This document shows positions 24,457-36,979 of a DNA stretch of 64,000 nucleotides, one piece after another (position 1 is the first letter of the stretch; each line of letters begins with the position of its first letter). Under the pieces are notes generated by a model. It was not told the DNA's origin. It was given only the letters and a program-made list of their open reading frames with translations, and did no database searches. The stretch lies in contig WTXD01000013.1 in assembly GCA_022496205.1 (NCBI GenBank), positions 248,001 through 312,000 on the forward strand, in the 5' to 3' direction. The DNA is from Gloeopeniophorella convolvens. Its lineage: Eukaryota > Basidiomycota > Agaricomycetes > Russulales. A program made the position numbers and the translations under genes.

Positions 24457-25312
24457 TTGTCGATCTCTGACTATCTTTTCGTGATTGGATATTTCACTCG
24501 AGTTGTCTTACGACTGCTGATAATCATCTTATCCGTCCTCGGAAGCAACAGGCTGCGTACCCTATCGTTATCCTGCTCGACAGAACTGCAGATTGCATCT
24601 GGGTCTGATGCCAGCGCCTCATGTCTCCGCTACTGTCCATCAACGTCCATTGCTTTGCCGTGTGTTCCCGAAACAATCAACAGCACCCGCAGCACCCGTA
24701 ACTTGTTCTGTAGAACCCCTTCCTTGATCTTTCATCTGCCTCGAAGTCAGCTTCTATGCCCCGCGTCGCACCGAAGCTCAGTCCGCCGCAAGGAACTGTT
24801 CTGATCTCGCCACGCTAATTCAGTGGACAGTCCTAGTGCGCCCAGTGGATCTGGTGTCGTGGATTGCGTTTTTCGGGCTTCATGATAGGACGGAATGGCT
24901 TTCCGCCACCCCGTGACCCACCACAACAGTCCGTACATGCTCTCCAATGCCCTCTTTTTTGACCCACAAGGACTAATTGTCGAATGTTCTGTCGCAGCGC
25001 TCTCACAAGTCCATGCGGCAGACTTGCCTTGCCTGTCACTCCCACCGGCTGACTTCGGCTTCCATAACAAGCTGCCAGGAAGTTCCCGCGTACCATTCAC
25101 CGGCCGTGTCTCGGCGGCCATAGAGCGACCGTATTCACTACTGTGTCCGAGGTACCGGAGCGCTTGCATGGCCTATAGCCCAAGTATTCCTTCACTCGAC
25201 TCGTATGACCAAAGATTGTGCCTCGAACACGGAACGGCACGCGTATAAAAGGACAGAGCATGCGAGCAGTCCGCCAGAGGTCGAACAAGAGAACTCGAAA
25301 GACTAGCAAACC
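24457..25312. other. Intergenic, promoter of the dehydrogenase gene
   Basis: Gap of 856 bases upstream of the short-chain dehydrogenase. Contains its TATA box; no gene recognised. Confidence 0.45.
25244..25250 (+). promoter_or_regulatory. TATA box of the short-chain dehydrogenase
   Basis: TATAAAA, 63 bases upstream of the ATG at 25313. Confidence 0.6.
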
Positions 25313-26497
25313 ATGAGCATCATTGGCGCCAACGAAGATCTCCCTGTTACCATCCACCATGAGTGCGTAGCCTCTTTCGTTTGCAACGCCATTCATGACA
25401 TTCGTCCAGTGTCTACCCCGCGATAGACCCAAGGGCCCATTATGCGGCGCAGACCTTCAAAGGAAAGGTCGTTCTCATCACCGGGGCATCGCGTGGCATC
25501 GGACTTGAAACAGCCATCCAGTATGCTCGAGCAGGCGCATCGCTCACCCTCGTTTCACGCAAGCAGGACACGTTGGACACCAGCCGAGATGCCATTCTCA
25601 AGCAGGCGCCAACGGCACAGGTGCTCACCTTCCCTGCAGACGTGCGCGATGTTCAGCGCGCCGAGGAGGCTGTCGCTGTCACTGTTGCTAAGTTTGGGAG
25701 ACTGGACGTCCTGGTCGCCAATGCAGCGATGATCCGGCCGATGACGAGCCGTACGTGCATCCCTTGAAGTGATCTGCGTAAGGCGGACCCATTGAATGGA
25801 TTCGATCCTCAGCCTTTGCATCGAAGGATCCCTCTGGCTGGTGGGATGTCCTCGAGACCAATGTCCGAGGAGTTTACAATTATGTTCAGTGCGTGTTTTA
25901 TCCGTTCTTCTGGAAGCATTTTGCTGAATCTGATGCGCAGTTTCTCCATACCCGAGCTTCAGAAGACGAAAGGCTCCGCTGTGCTCATAACTTCCGTCGC
26001 TGCCCAAGCTAGGCTGGCCTTCGGAAGCGATTACTGCACCTCGAAACATGCTATTGGCAGATTCACCGAGTTCGTTGCCAGTGGTCAGTCTCAACTCATC
26101 CTGGAACTTAGTGACCAGAGACTCATGTTGGCTGGTCGTGGTTCAGAATACCCTGATATCAAGGTGTTCGCGCTTCATCCTGGCGTCATCGAGACGGAAC
26201 TTGGCGTCTTCGGACAACACGGCCTGCCGAACGAGGACACCCTGGCTCTGCCCGCTGCGACAACTCTATACATCACCTCAGGGAAGGCGAATTACCTGAG
26301 TGGCAGGTTCGTACCGGTTCCCAGCGTTGTTGACGTCTGGGGTTGACCATGTTTCCAGATTTGTATCCTCGCGGTGGGACCTCGCCGAAGTCGAGCGCGA
26401 CTGGAAAGAGAAGATCCTTGCGCAGAACCTTCTCGTCAGCAAGTTGGCGACTCCACCACCCCCTCCGCGTCTTGAAGCAGTTCTGACACGGTTGTAA
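25313..26497 (+). CDS. Short-chain dehydrogenase/reductase (SDR)
   Basis: NAD(P)-dependent oxidoreductase of the classical SDR family; substrate unknown. Six exons: 25313-25362, 25410-25750, 25813-25888, 25941-26083, 26147-26306, 26359-26497; 302 residues. Rossmann cofactor loop TGASRGIG, the structural ANAA motif (family NNAG), catalytic Ser in ITSVAAQ, and YCTSK providing the active Tyr and Lys, followed by HPGVIETEL. The Arg in SRKQD after the second strand suggests NADP preference (inference). The exon 4 donor used (GTCAGT at 26084) restores ASEYPDIKVF; the alternative GT three bases upstream would change that codon. A TATA box precedes it. No neighbouring biosynthetic genes hint at a pathway. 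Confidence 0.93.
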
Positions 26498-26751
26498 GAT
26501 AGTGTACGAGATTGGTGTGTCTTATTTGAGGGACGTCTGGTGCAAGAATAGACATACACGCGTAGTCCCACACTCCAGCCCGAGATTTCACGGGAGCATG
26601 GGAAGGTCCAGACGCCGCCGGTCGAGCATAATAAGAAGTATTGTGATCTTACATCGAATAACTGAGATAGCTATGCAAGTCCCAAGGAATCTCGTCGAAC
26701 AGGATGCGTGCGTGAATGGCAATGCAAAGATCTATATCGGCAGCGGGTCTA

Positions 26752-29700
26752 TCACCAGCACTGGAACAACGGCTTTTTGGTCACCATCTCGAGTCGCTGT
26801 GCGGGTGCCAGTCAGGGAACTGCAATGAAGAAATCGTATGGGAACACACCTCTGTGATGACCACCCGTTTTCTCGTCGGCTCGTCTTGTATCCAATCGAG
26901 TGTCCGCGGCGGAGGCTGCGCCGAATGCACACTACTGCTTATACCCCGCCCATGGAAGAATCCGGCGGACCGTGGACCACCATCAAGGTGAGACAAAGAC
27001 TTGGATAGAGCCACGACGTCCTCTTCATGCTCTTCCTCATCAGGTGTCGAAGGTGCAGGTGTCTCCGCTTCGGGGACGGGTGCCAGCTCAGGCGCGCCCG
27101 CGCGCGACGGTGCCGAGCTACTTGACGTTAACGGGCCTTCGGGTGGCGACAGAGAATCTGTCTTGATGACCGGGCGCGGTGCGGACGAGGATTCGCCAAC
27201 ATCCTCCTCCGTCTCTTCGATCACGTCGCTCACAGCAAGCCGCTCGAGGCTGGCTTCCACAGCGTCAAGCCGTTCCAGATGCTCCAGCACCGTGACACCC
27301 GTCGTGCCTGGGTGCACCCGCTGGAACGTCGCCGAGAACGGCACCGGCCGCATCCCTGAGGCAAGTTCCGAGCTCGAACGACGGATGGGCGGTGGGAAGT
27401 CGCTACTGCTGCTTTGGCTGCGTGCGCGCTTGTGGGGTGGCAGTTTGCCTGGGAGAGGAAGTGTACTGATCGACGGTTGCGGCGAGGCGCTCTGGGGACC
27501 GTGCAGGACCTGGGCGATGGTTTCTTCGTCAAGCTCGAGCTCATCATCCCAAACAAGGGCTTTTGTTCGGCGAGTCAGTTCAAGAGGACCTGAGAGGGAA
27601 TTAGGATTCGAGCGTAGCCAGAACAATTCATTTTACCTTCATCCTGCACATGACACTCTGTGAGCTAGTGCAAGTCGGAAGGATACAGACACTCACAGCG
27701 TGTTTCAAGGATTGGACGATGTTCCATGCTTGACCTTTCATCACTGCAAGTTGCCTCTACAACAAGACATCAGAGATGTGGCTCGAAAGAGCCCAACGAG
27801 ACATACATTGAACATCTTAGAGTGGAAACCGGGGTCCACTGCGAACAGCTTCTTGAGTTGGAAGGTCGTCTCTTCCCACCACGCCTTTGAAGTCAACAAA
27901 GGCAAGAAGTGTTGCCGTGTCCGCTCGCTGAAAGGCTTCCCGATGATGCTGACTGGAAGGTACAACCAACCGTAGGTATATGAGCGCCAACCATGTGGGT
28001 GTTCGTGAGGGAAAGAAAGGGAGTTGTCGATGGCGGCGATATGAATATGTGGTCGTTGCGTGTACGAGGTCTGCGGATTGGATGGTGTCCGAGTAATACG
28101 GGGAGGTGCGGCGAAGGTCACCCCGGCTTGGGAGGAACTGGAGGGAGACTCGCTGCGCCGCAGTTCGCTCATCATAGGCACTTCCAGTTGCGCAGACCGG
28201 GTGGGTGCAATGTCAATCAGGGACTTCTCGTGCTCCGCTTCGCAATACTTGATCATGTAGTTGTCCGCACCGCGGTCGGTGTTGAGCATGAGATAGTCTA
28301 CAATACGTGGGTCAGCGCACGCCCTAGCAGCATCACTTCGACAACACCTACCCAAGATGACTAGCCTTTGCAAACAGTCAGCATGACATATTCTCGAGGC
28401 GATACGTGGTCCTACTTTTCGAGCTCATCACGGAAGCTTTCTTGCAGCGCTGCGGACCAATAAAAGGGCCGAGTGCCGTCTTCCTCGGACGCATCGTAGA
28501 GAACTCGCTCTGCTTCTATATCGGCATCGTCCTCGTAAACGTCCTCTTCGGCCCCTGTGCGACCACAGATGACCTTGACTGCGCCAAGGAAGCGTTTAGT
28601 GAGATTGTTCGCGCGATGTGTCGAGTCGTCAAAGGTATCCGCGATCGAGCGCCCTGGCCAGGGATGTTTGCGTAGGAAATCAGACGCATCTACAGCAACT
28701 CATTATGATACGGAAGAATCCCCCATGCACCAGAAGACTTGCCTTGATACCCATGCATGAAGCACTGCATGCTTCCAATCTTTTCAGGAAGAGGTTTCCC
28801 CTTCTTGTATGCTGTTCGATCTATCCAATCATAGAAGAACGCCTATTACGCACACTCAGCAGCGCAAGCATATATAAGGGACATAGGAACGTACGGGACT
28901 GGAGAGAGATACTAGTTGCGTCTTTGGCACAATGTGGAGACTGAGTCTTGTGTCAAGGAGGGAGGCTGCAGCCTCTGAGATGTAACTGACTAAATTCAGC
29001 AATGTGCAGGGACCCTAAGCTAACAGGACGCACCTGAGATTAGGGATGAGACATGCTCTGCCAAATGGGATGATCCAGCGGAATTGACGGTGTAGCCATT
29101 TCGTTGTCTGAATGGCGCATGAATGACAGAAACACGAAAAGCGCAATGCTACTAACCTTTGGGTTCAGTCTGCCATACGGTTCCTCATCTTTGGGCTTGA
29201 ACACACTAAATAGTCGTCAGTAAGGGACATGGTAGAGTATACTGGGGGACTAACGCAACCGTCTGCACCCTTCCGTCCACCTTGGCTCGAGCGAAGTAGG
29301 AGCCCGAGGAACCCTTCGTAATCATTTTAGGATGAATACCCTCCAGAATTGCGCGCTTGACAGATTGTACAAGCCTGATCGCATCATTTTAATTGTGTAT
29401 TGTTCATGCTGAACGAGAAGCACCCACGCGTCATAGTCCTCCTGGCTCATAGGAGGCTTATGGTCCAATGTCTTGACCTAGCGGCTCGGCTGAGAAATGA
29501 AACACAACAACGCATCCTCTGGACTCACCACGAGACTGCCAACAGGTCCTGGAGGGACGGGAGGGTCGAATACACTCCGAAATATCTCCCTCTTCAGGTG
29601 CACGTCGTCGGCTTTCTTCTTCCGCTTCATCTTCTGTGCAATGGACTCAGTCCATCTGGAATGCTGTGAGCCTAGTGCGGGAGACGACGAAGTACAGGCG

Positions 29701-29891
29701 TACCGTTTGAATGCTGCATCCAGCTTGCGCAGGTCAATGGGCCCTGGTGCATTCATGCGCCGGATACCCCGTACGCGACCGCTCCGAGGCTGCGTGACTG
29801 GGGAAGGGAGCCCCTCGGTACCAACATCGGCCTCCTCTTCCTCCTCGTCAGCATGCTGGGGCAGAGGCTGGTATTCCGAGCGGTCTGGCAT
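26752..29891 (-). CDS. lsb6: Type II phosphatidylinositol 4-kinase (LSB6-like)
   Basis: Phosphorylates PI at the 4-position on endosomal and vacuolar membranes. Fifteen exons: 29891-29704, 29655-29529, 29477-29428, 29374-29255, 29205-29157, 29107-29034, 28985-28895, 28842-28743, 28689-28416, 28365-28352, 28297-27807, 27756-27697, 27655-27637, 27589-26850, 26796-26752; 813 residues. Motifs: KGSSGSYFARAKVDGRVQTV (nucleotide loop), FKPKDEEPYG, NTDRGADNYMI (catalytic), AAIDNSLSFPHEHP (metal site), WWEET. The C-terminal 200 residues are Ser/Pro/Glu-rich, ending RLEMVTKKPLFQCW as in related kinases. Exon 10 is 14 nt. The intron after exon 8 begins GC rather than GT (AAG then GCAAGT). Longer than yeast LSB6 because of the disordered tail and an insert after the catalytic motif. 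Confidence 0.93.
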
Positions 29892-30363
29892 CGATGCCGA
29901 AGGTTGCTGTGAAGGACGGCCGGGTGGAAAGGGACGCGGTCAATCGAGGCTGGCAGTACGTGTCGCGAGGTTGCTGCGAGTGTACTTGGTCGGTTTCCAA
30001 TTTGGGCCAGGCAGCATTCGCACGTGCTTTCGGCTGTGCTCTCGCTTTCCAAGTCATTCATTTCGCGACCACTGGCAGTCGTCCATCATATCTTGATATG
30101 TGATTATGGTCCAGCAGCCCTACGGTATACGACCATGAGCTTAGCCGCCATGGTCACGAAACAAAGCGACTGCACTCGCGGTCATTCTACGATACATCAT
30201 GACCATCCCCACAACATTGTTTGATGCTCTGACACGATTCTGCTTATCCAAATCTCCCACTGGTCACCGGTCACCTCCGTCAACGTCAGATCCGCGTCAT
30301 GCGTCGCGGGGCGCGCCGCGCGCTACCGTCACGTGGAGGCCAAGATCATGGTGGTAGCTGAGC
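29892..30363. other. Intergenic between tandem minus-strand genes
   Basis: Promoter space of the PI 4-kinase plus 3' flank of the transporter gene. Contains a GGTCACCGGTCACC repeat-like stretch near 30254-30267. No gene. Confidence 0.4.
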
Positions 30364-31989
30364 TCATACCAGGTACAAACTAACGTTGCTGCAAGAGCGC
30401 TTCAATACGGTTCGAGCGAAGACGACGGGAAGGCTCACCGTTTGGATCTCCAGCCTAGTGCTATTATTTTCTGCCGAAGGGGGTTCCCGGCCACCCTCGG
30501 GATGTGGACCTGACAAGGTGGCGTTACGTGTTTCCTTGGTCTCGGGTGCCGGCGCGTTCTTGCCCATGTTAACTTCTTCGATGCATGGCGATTCAAAAAT
30601 CCTCCCACGTGGGACCATGACGAGCGTCTGGTAGAACACGACTATCCAAAGGAGTAGAGTAATGATGGAGTATATTGCGCCCCAGACACGGAAGAACTGG
30701 ACGTCAAGCACTCGATAAAGCGAGACGGTCAGGTTGGCATAGACGCCCTGTAGAGTCCTTGAGTAGGTTCCATGGGGAGGTATTGTCGGCACTCACATTA
30801 GGGAATATCATGCCCCAGAAAGCGAGCTTGAATGGTATTCGCGTTTTGCGCACAACGTGGACTACTCCCAGAAGCGCATATCCGAGCCACATGGTCGAAA
30901 GGGCCCATAAGAGGAAGCTGATGCAGATGCAAAAGGCATAAACGCTTTCGCCCACCCTTTCACTGCCAAGGAATAACGACCGGCTGCCCGAAATGGGAAG
31001 GAATTGTTGCATTGACTCTCCGATGAGAATGATGGAAAATCCTGACTGTCCCATGGGCCCAAGGGGAACAAATGAGGATACAATTCCTGGACCTTGCGGG
31101 TAACCGTAGAGGACGAGCCGGTAGAAGTAAATTGTGAGGATCATGAGCGCCAGTGTGAGACCAATTGACACCATAAAGACGGAAAAGGCGAGGGTAGTAA
31201 GGGCTTTCGTGGCCGAATAGGGGTGAATCGCCTGAGCAAGCTCCCCGCCGGCCGATGATGCGACGATGAGTGTGACCACAGGAAGTAGCCATACAGATGT
31301 CATTTGGCTAAGGGTGTGATCCTGCCGAGTGAACCTGAGAAATTGTTGATTAATTGCCCAAGCTGAAAAGGTATATGCGTGCTCACATAACATGAACGAT
31401 GCCCCATGTGCACAGAATGGATACCGCAACGTCGAGCCACCAAAGGCCCCAGATTGCATAGAGGTAACCTCGCCCACCATAACCGTATGCTCCGTGAATT
31501 ACGTTCACTGCTGTATTAATCAACGTAACAGCGCCCATAGGGAATGTGCCCAGAAATAAACTTTGTGTTGGATGTCGGAGCATGAGGCTCCATAGATCAG
31601 GATAGCGAGTGTAGCGTGCGACGCTAGCAGCAGTGAAGAGTACGAAGAGCAGGAGATTCAAGCAGAAGAATGCGATAGCAAGTGCCTTCATAGCATCGGT
31701 CTGACTCCCATATGGAAATCCAGCAAAGAGTATGGAGACCGCGCCCGTGCCTGTGGGATGAATGCCCATAAGTCCAACGCCATAGACAGGTAACCGGCAG
31801 GAAAGCTCAAGGTATGCCATGTGCCAAAAACAGAAAAACCAGATCAAGGCTGAAATGGAAACTCACCCATATTTACCGTGAACCATGACGGTGTGAAGTG
31901 GCTGTAGCGATGTCTACATCAGATCTTCATGCTGGAATAGGTCAAGCAACATACCGAATACTGTCTGCCAAACCCTTCTTAGCGGACAT
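30364..31989 (-). CDS. ssu1: SSU1-type sulfite efflux pump (TDT/SLAC1 family)
   Basis: Plasma-membrane exporter of the tellurite-resistance/dicarboxylate family; fungal members of this branch export sulfite. Exons: 31989-31955, 31901-31867, 31750-31387, 31334-30797, 30747-30364; about 451 residues. About ten hydrophobic helices with family motifs HFTPSWFTVNMGTGAVSILF, YPQGPGIVSSFVPLGPMGQ and FWGMIFPNGVY. The last exon ends in a polar cytosolic tail. An alternative splice from GTGAGC at 30438 to AG at 30389 would end the protein as QR-stop at 30380; both readings are possible. Sulfite as substrate is inferred from resemblance to SSU1; malate transport (Mae1 branch) is the alternative. Confidence 0.88.
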
Positions 31990-32872
31990 GGATTAGGGAG
32001 ATGGAAAGGGGGTCAAAGGGTACTGGGGAAAGTTAGATGGAAGGATGGAGCTGCGAAACCGTGGCAGCTAGCCGTTTTATGCACATGTTCCCTAGCCAAT
32101 TCGGAATTCGGGTCTACCATGTCCAGACACCGTGCACGCCCGACGGCGAGGCGCTACTACGGTGGCCAGCAAGCTTGCCACGAGGATAGTGGTGCTTTTG
32201 ATGCCGTGAATGCACGGAAGGCGGTATAGTTCATGGTCGACAAGTGAGCCGTCGAAAGTCGACACAATTTACGATTGAGCCAATGACGAGGCTCAGGGCT
32301 AAAGCTAAAGAGGCGCCGTTGCCCAAGCCACATGATCGCGACAGATCGCGACGAACATCTGTAGCCACTATCAAGTAAAGCAATCCCTTCCCACGCACAC
32401 CCCCGACAGGCTCCGATCTTCTCCGACTTGAGCGCGCTGCGCATGCGGATTGGCAGCCTCTCGCCCACGGTCGGGGAGCCAGAAATAGCGTAGGCTTGGT
32501 TTTGGCGAGTTCAATCGTGTGCGGATGGATGCAGGCAGTGTCTGGAAGTCGATAAGGGGCTGTGAGTAACCGCCCTGGTCGTTTGCATAACGGACGCCGA
32601 TCCAAATGTGGTTGGCTCGGCTATGGCGAAGCCAGCGACGAGAAGAGCAGCCCTGGCAGGGGGCGACCGCTCTACTACAGCCTCCGCCGTTCGTCGCAGC
32701 TCGGCACCGCAAGCTTCCGTGGGCTGTTTGGCTGCGGTTCACAGCTGCAGCACGGCGTCCAAGCGCTGTGCTTCTACGAGGAGACCAAACATCGCGATTG
32801 CTTTGTATATAGCTCGACTCGGTCTACCAGCACAACTCGAGCCGTCCCAACACCCTCTCCCTCGTCGTCAGC
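31990..32872. other. Divergent promoter region
   Basis: Between the transporter (minus) and the unknown gene at 32873 (plus). Contains a TATA box for the latter. Short open frames only. Confidence 0.4.
32806..32812 (+). promoter_or_regulatory. TATA-like box of the 32.9 kb gene
   Basis: Reads TATATAG, 67 bases before the ATG at 32873; position fits a core promoter. Confidence 0.5.
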
Positions 32873-34599
32873 ATGGGCTTTCTGACAGACCTCCTCTCTT
32901 TTCGCGACAAGCCTACGAACTCGCCCGTGCCCGACACACCCAAAGCTCCCGTCGAGAACGGAGAGGCGCCCGCACCACCCCCTTCGGGCGATCAGCCTGC
33001 TGAGGCTGAAGGCGCCCCGCTTACGCCGTCTTCGGGTGACCCTCCGTCGGCGTCAGACGAGCCCCCGGTTTCACAAGCCAACCACTCCGAAGCATTGCCA
33101 GAGGCCGAGCAACCAAGCGCGCCCGCAGGTGCACCCGCCTCTCCCGAATCCGGCCACCGCTGGTCCTTCCAACGCCCGTTCGGGATCCTTCGCTCACCCA
33201 AACCCACCCTTTCCAACATCGAGCGCCATGACACCCGTGCGCGCGCCGCTTCCAAGGCCGCAGCAGCCCTAGTTCAGCGCCAACCTTCCTTATCCTATGC
33301 AGATCGCCGCGCGCAGCAGTCGGCGTTGGTCGTTCGCTCTCTTATCGTTGGGCAAAATAGGAATGAGAATGGTCTACCAGCGCCCGAATCGCGAGTTTCG
33401 CGGGCGCAGCTGAGCAAGGTCAAGTCGCAGCTGCTGGAGCCAAAGATGGCCAACAAGCTCATCGCGCAACTGAAGTCCCTACCTGCACTCCCAGGTTCTG
33501 CCTCTCGTGCGAACACTCCCATCCACGCCGTCTGCCTGTCGTACGCCGATGAGGAGGCCAGCGAGAAGCATTTCAGCCGCCTCCGCGATGAGGAGCCTGT
33601 GACTGAACGTGCTCTCCGCCTTCCCACTGTCGCAAGTGCGACTGTCGATTCAGTCACTGAGGCTTTCAAGGATTTACATGTTGTCAGCCTTTTCACTGCG
33701 CCAGACTTGGGTCTTGGACAGCCGGGAGATGGACCAGGGTTGCTTGCAGGCGCGGTCCCGACCGCAGAAACGGTCATCAATGGGATTGTGCAGGTCACGC
33801 CTCAACTCATGGCTCTCGGGTACGCAACGGGCAAGGCAATTATTCCCGACCACAAGGGCTTGTATCCTCCCACAGACCGGATGTCTGTCCTGACGTGTAT
33901 GCATTCCCTTGACCACCCCCGTCCCGGTCGCATGCTGAGTTATTGACAGATTGGTGGGGCCTAGAACTTCTCATGCCGTCGCCAACCCTGGTGTATCTGG
34001 ACGTAAGTTTGCACACTGTCACCAAAAAAACACATGCTCAGTTTCGGTGCCAAGCAGCGTGCACAGTCCATCTCGCATACAGTCATGAACTTCCTCACCG
34101 CCCTAAGCGTCGTCTACGAGGGCGTGCGTGAGATCATACCCTTCGTGCGATACATCTCGCAGTATGTCGAGTTCGAGTTCAAGGCGATCAAGGGGCAGGA
34201 CAGGGGAAAAGGTGTGGTATGCGCAGCTACCTGGTGAGTTCGGTGCACATAAATGTTACGCAGCAGAAACGTCTCATCTGCAACCCAAGGATCATGCCGG
34301 CTGCTATGGTGCCGCGACCCTGGGACTTCCCAGATCCCCCTCCTCAACCCGCAGATCCGTCCTCTGCGCCGGAGGCGGTTCCCAGCACCAACGCGCCTTC
34401 CGTCGCGCCAGCGCCAGCGCCGCCCAATAAGACTGCAGCTCCTGCTTCTCCATCTTCCCCAGCCCTCGTTGCGCCTCCTGTGTCTCCTCCATCCCAAGCA
34501 CCAGCTCCCAACGGTCCAAACATGGCACTTGGGCCGCCGGGGGGCTCTGCCTCGCCGAGCATCAGTCCCATTACGTTGACCCCTGCGTCGGCTACTTGA
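32873..34599 (+). CDS. Conserved protein of unknown function
   Basis: Not recognised. Exons 32873-33896, 33950-34002, 34058-34233, 34290-34599; 520 residues. The N-terminal 110 residues are Pro/Glu/Ser-rich. The middle contains an ordered-looking block (LYPPTDRMSVLTYWWGLELL, then FLTALSVVYEGVREIIPFV, YISQYVEFEFKAIKGQDRG, CAATWIMPAAMVPRPWDFP), and the end is a Pro/Ala-rich tail. The WW-rich block and its helices look conserved, and splicing is needed to keep them in one frame. The acceptor of intron 2 has three in-frame candidates (after 34051, 34057 or 34066); I chose the CAG at 34057. One or two amphipathic helices could attach it to a membrane, but no clear transmembrane span is present. 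Confidence 0.72.
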
Positions 34600-35960
34600 A
34601 TCTGATCCTCGAGGCCCCCGCGCGAGCGTCTACGCCCCGCCCTCTTCCTTGTGATATCCAGCCCAATGACACATCTCTACTTACCGGCTTATACCCTTTC
34701 GCTACTATACCTCCAGTCCTTCGACTTCACGACCTCACGATAATGCCGTGCGTTCCCCATACTTCTCAGTTGTGTGCCCCAATTCATGCATATGTACCCT
34801 TCTTTCTGGGTTTCTTAACTGGACAATGGAACCCTTGTGATTCTACAGCTTCTTGATGCCGCGCTGAATCGAACAGCAAGAGTGCGGCTACGACCGGTCA
34901 TTATGTACTTTGGTCCATGGCCATAGAATGAACTTCTTCGTGATACATAAACAGTTGGCACCGTATTATGTACCTATATTCATGCACCGCTCAGCGACCA
35001 GAATGTCGTGTCCACCCGGTGCAAGCGCATACCGGGGATCTAGCTGACGTGTGCCTGTTTCACGTTGCGCGTACTGGGGTGCAGTTACATGTGCGTCGCG
35101 CAGCGTCTTTGGGGGGGCACGTAGCGAGAGGCAATTGTAACATGCGCATGCGCGACGGATCGGGGGCGTCAAGTCTGAGTCTGAACTTGTGCTCAACGTG
35201 CTATGGAGCGAGCTGCATCGCGTTGGGTTGGGACGGTCGTCCACCCCAACGCTTGGCAACATCCCCGTCCCAGGCATCTTCTCGCGCACCTGATACATGT
35301 CGTTGATGCCGCGCTGTGTCCTGGACGCGTAAGCGGTCTGCAGTATTACCCCACGCATAGAGGGTCATCTCAACGCTCAGGGACTCGGAACAAGAGGCCA
35401 CACGTGGCAAGGTTCGCGTGTGGGCGCCTAATTGGATGAGTACGCGAACAGCGTTCCCAACGCGTTCCCGCGACGCGCGAAATCGTACCAATTGACAGAA
35501 CATCGTCATGGTGTCGACGGGAAAATTCGGAGAAATTTTCTGTCAACGGAAGAGGGTGCCACTGGCCGCCAGTGAATTTGGCTGAGAAGGCACGACGGCC
35601 GCGACCATGACGTAGCACCGTTGCATACGCGAGTGTGGGCCTGTGTGGCTAGCGAACACAAAACCGAAAACTTTTCACTGGGGCGGGGAACCCGGGTTGC
35701 CTGGCGCGTATATGCCCTCACGAACGAAGCATGTTTTGTGCACAACCGAGGATGTGAGTTTGGCAGGTATGTTATTATAGCATCTGATGTAGGTGACAGT
35801 AATGAGACAAGTATCGAAATAGAGGACGGGGCAAGCAACGACTGAGCAATACAAGTGGGCAGTTTTTGGAAGACATTCCGAGACAGTTCGAGAGGACCAA
35901 GATGACACCTGCACCAAAACCTGCTATTGCTGCGCTGTGGAACACCCGGTTGCTCTCAAA
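34600..35960. other. Convergent intergenic region
   Basis: 1.36 kb between converging genes. No motif-bearing frame found on either strand. Confidence 0.45.
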
Positions 35961-36353
35961 CTAGTGCCTCTTGGGGAGACCCTCGAGCTCTGCTTGGAAC
36001 AATGAGCGAAATCCAGTAAACGCAGGCAATACCATGCTCACCAAGGTAGTCAACCTCAGAGGTGTTCTTCTTCAAGAGCTCCGCATGTGGTTCAGGGATA
36101 GCAGCGCAGAAACCCTGCAAGGCATAGCGGGCGTCAGAACCGGGCCTGGCGATGACGACGTAATACATACGTTGAGGAACCAGTCGTAGCTCTGTGTCAC
36201 GCGGCCACCAGCCTCAGTAACCTCAGCCATGTACTTCTTGACGGTGTCCTCGTTGACATCGTCCTTGAAGACAACGGTATAACCTGTAGGGGCGGTGAGC
36301 TGGCATGTTGAGGAAGACATATGAGAGAGCATACGTGTGACGGAGGCGGCCAT
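35961..36353 (-). CDS. I9-type protease inhibitor, copy A (Pbi2-like)
   Basis: Small cytosolic inhibitor of subtilisin-type (proteinase B-like) proteases, equivalent to a free-standing subtilase propeptide. Exons 36353-36335, 36283-36171, 36114-36042, 35989-35961; 77 residues. Core pattern: RYTVVFKDDVNEDTVKKYMA, AGGRVTQSYDWFLN, GFCAAIPEPHAELL, VDYLELEGLPKRH. The first intron (51 nt) is a multiple of three, so reading through is possible. It is supported because copy B at 39.3-39.7 kb has the same intron at the same place and phase, giving RY next to VVFK. Yeast Pbi2 also takes part in vacuole fusion; that role here is inference. Confidence 0.88.
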
Positions 36354-36672
36354 TGCTACAGAAAAAAGAATATTAGAACCTTGGGTGAGACGTAGAGTGG
36401 CTGGTGGATGGTAGTGTGAGTGGGTGGTGGGTGGTGGGTGGGTAAGGAAGAGAAGAGTGAATGGGCGCGGCTTTAAAAATGCGGGGGTGGCAGGTGATGT
36501 CTGCTGATGTCTGCTGATATATGTAAATTAGCAGCAGTCGTGCGAACACGATCGCGCTCGCCTCCTACCCGACTCGGAAACATGGAATGCGTCTAGCGGG
36601 CCGCCATTTGCGGGCACGCCCTTCGAGGCGTGATTTTCTTTGAGCGGACCATCTACTAGTCTCGTTCCCGCC
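36354..36672. other. Upstream region of inhibitor copy A
   Basis: Purine-rich GGGT-type repeats around 36418-36442 (pyrimidine-rich on the coding strand) and a TTTAAA box near 36472-36477 about 120 bases upstream of the ATG. Probably leader and promoter. Confidence 0.4.
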
Positions 36673-36790
36673 GTTTACAGAGCCGGCTAGGAGGGTTGAA
36701 ATTGTCGGTTGTTGAGCGTTGTCATTGGTACATCGAATTTAGAATCTGAAATGGTGCCTGAAAAAACCCTCGCTAGCCGGCTCTGTGAAC
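36673..36790. repeat. Foldback (MITE-like) repeat
   Basis: Two inverted arms of about 25 bases: GTTTACAGAGCCGGCTAG... at 36673-36697 and its reverse complement at 36765-36790, differing by one substitution and one inserted base, around a 67-base AT-richer loop. No coding potential. The structure fits a small non-autonomous DNA transposon or a cruciform-forming repeat. A TA next to the left terminus would suit a Tc1/mariner-type target, but the right side reads TG, so that class is uncertain. Confidence 0.6.
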
Positions 36791-36979
36791 GTCTGGTGCA
36801 TTTCGCATGGGAGACCCCCCATCGTGACAATCCATCACGCGGCATCACGCTTCACATGGATTGCGCGTAATCCTCATGACACACTCGCCGATTATCTTTG
36901 CAGCACAAGTCTTTACTCTTGCTCTTCTAAGTCACTCCCACCGTCGTCCTCGTCCTTGCTTCATGCTCTCTTCTTCAGC

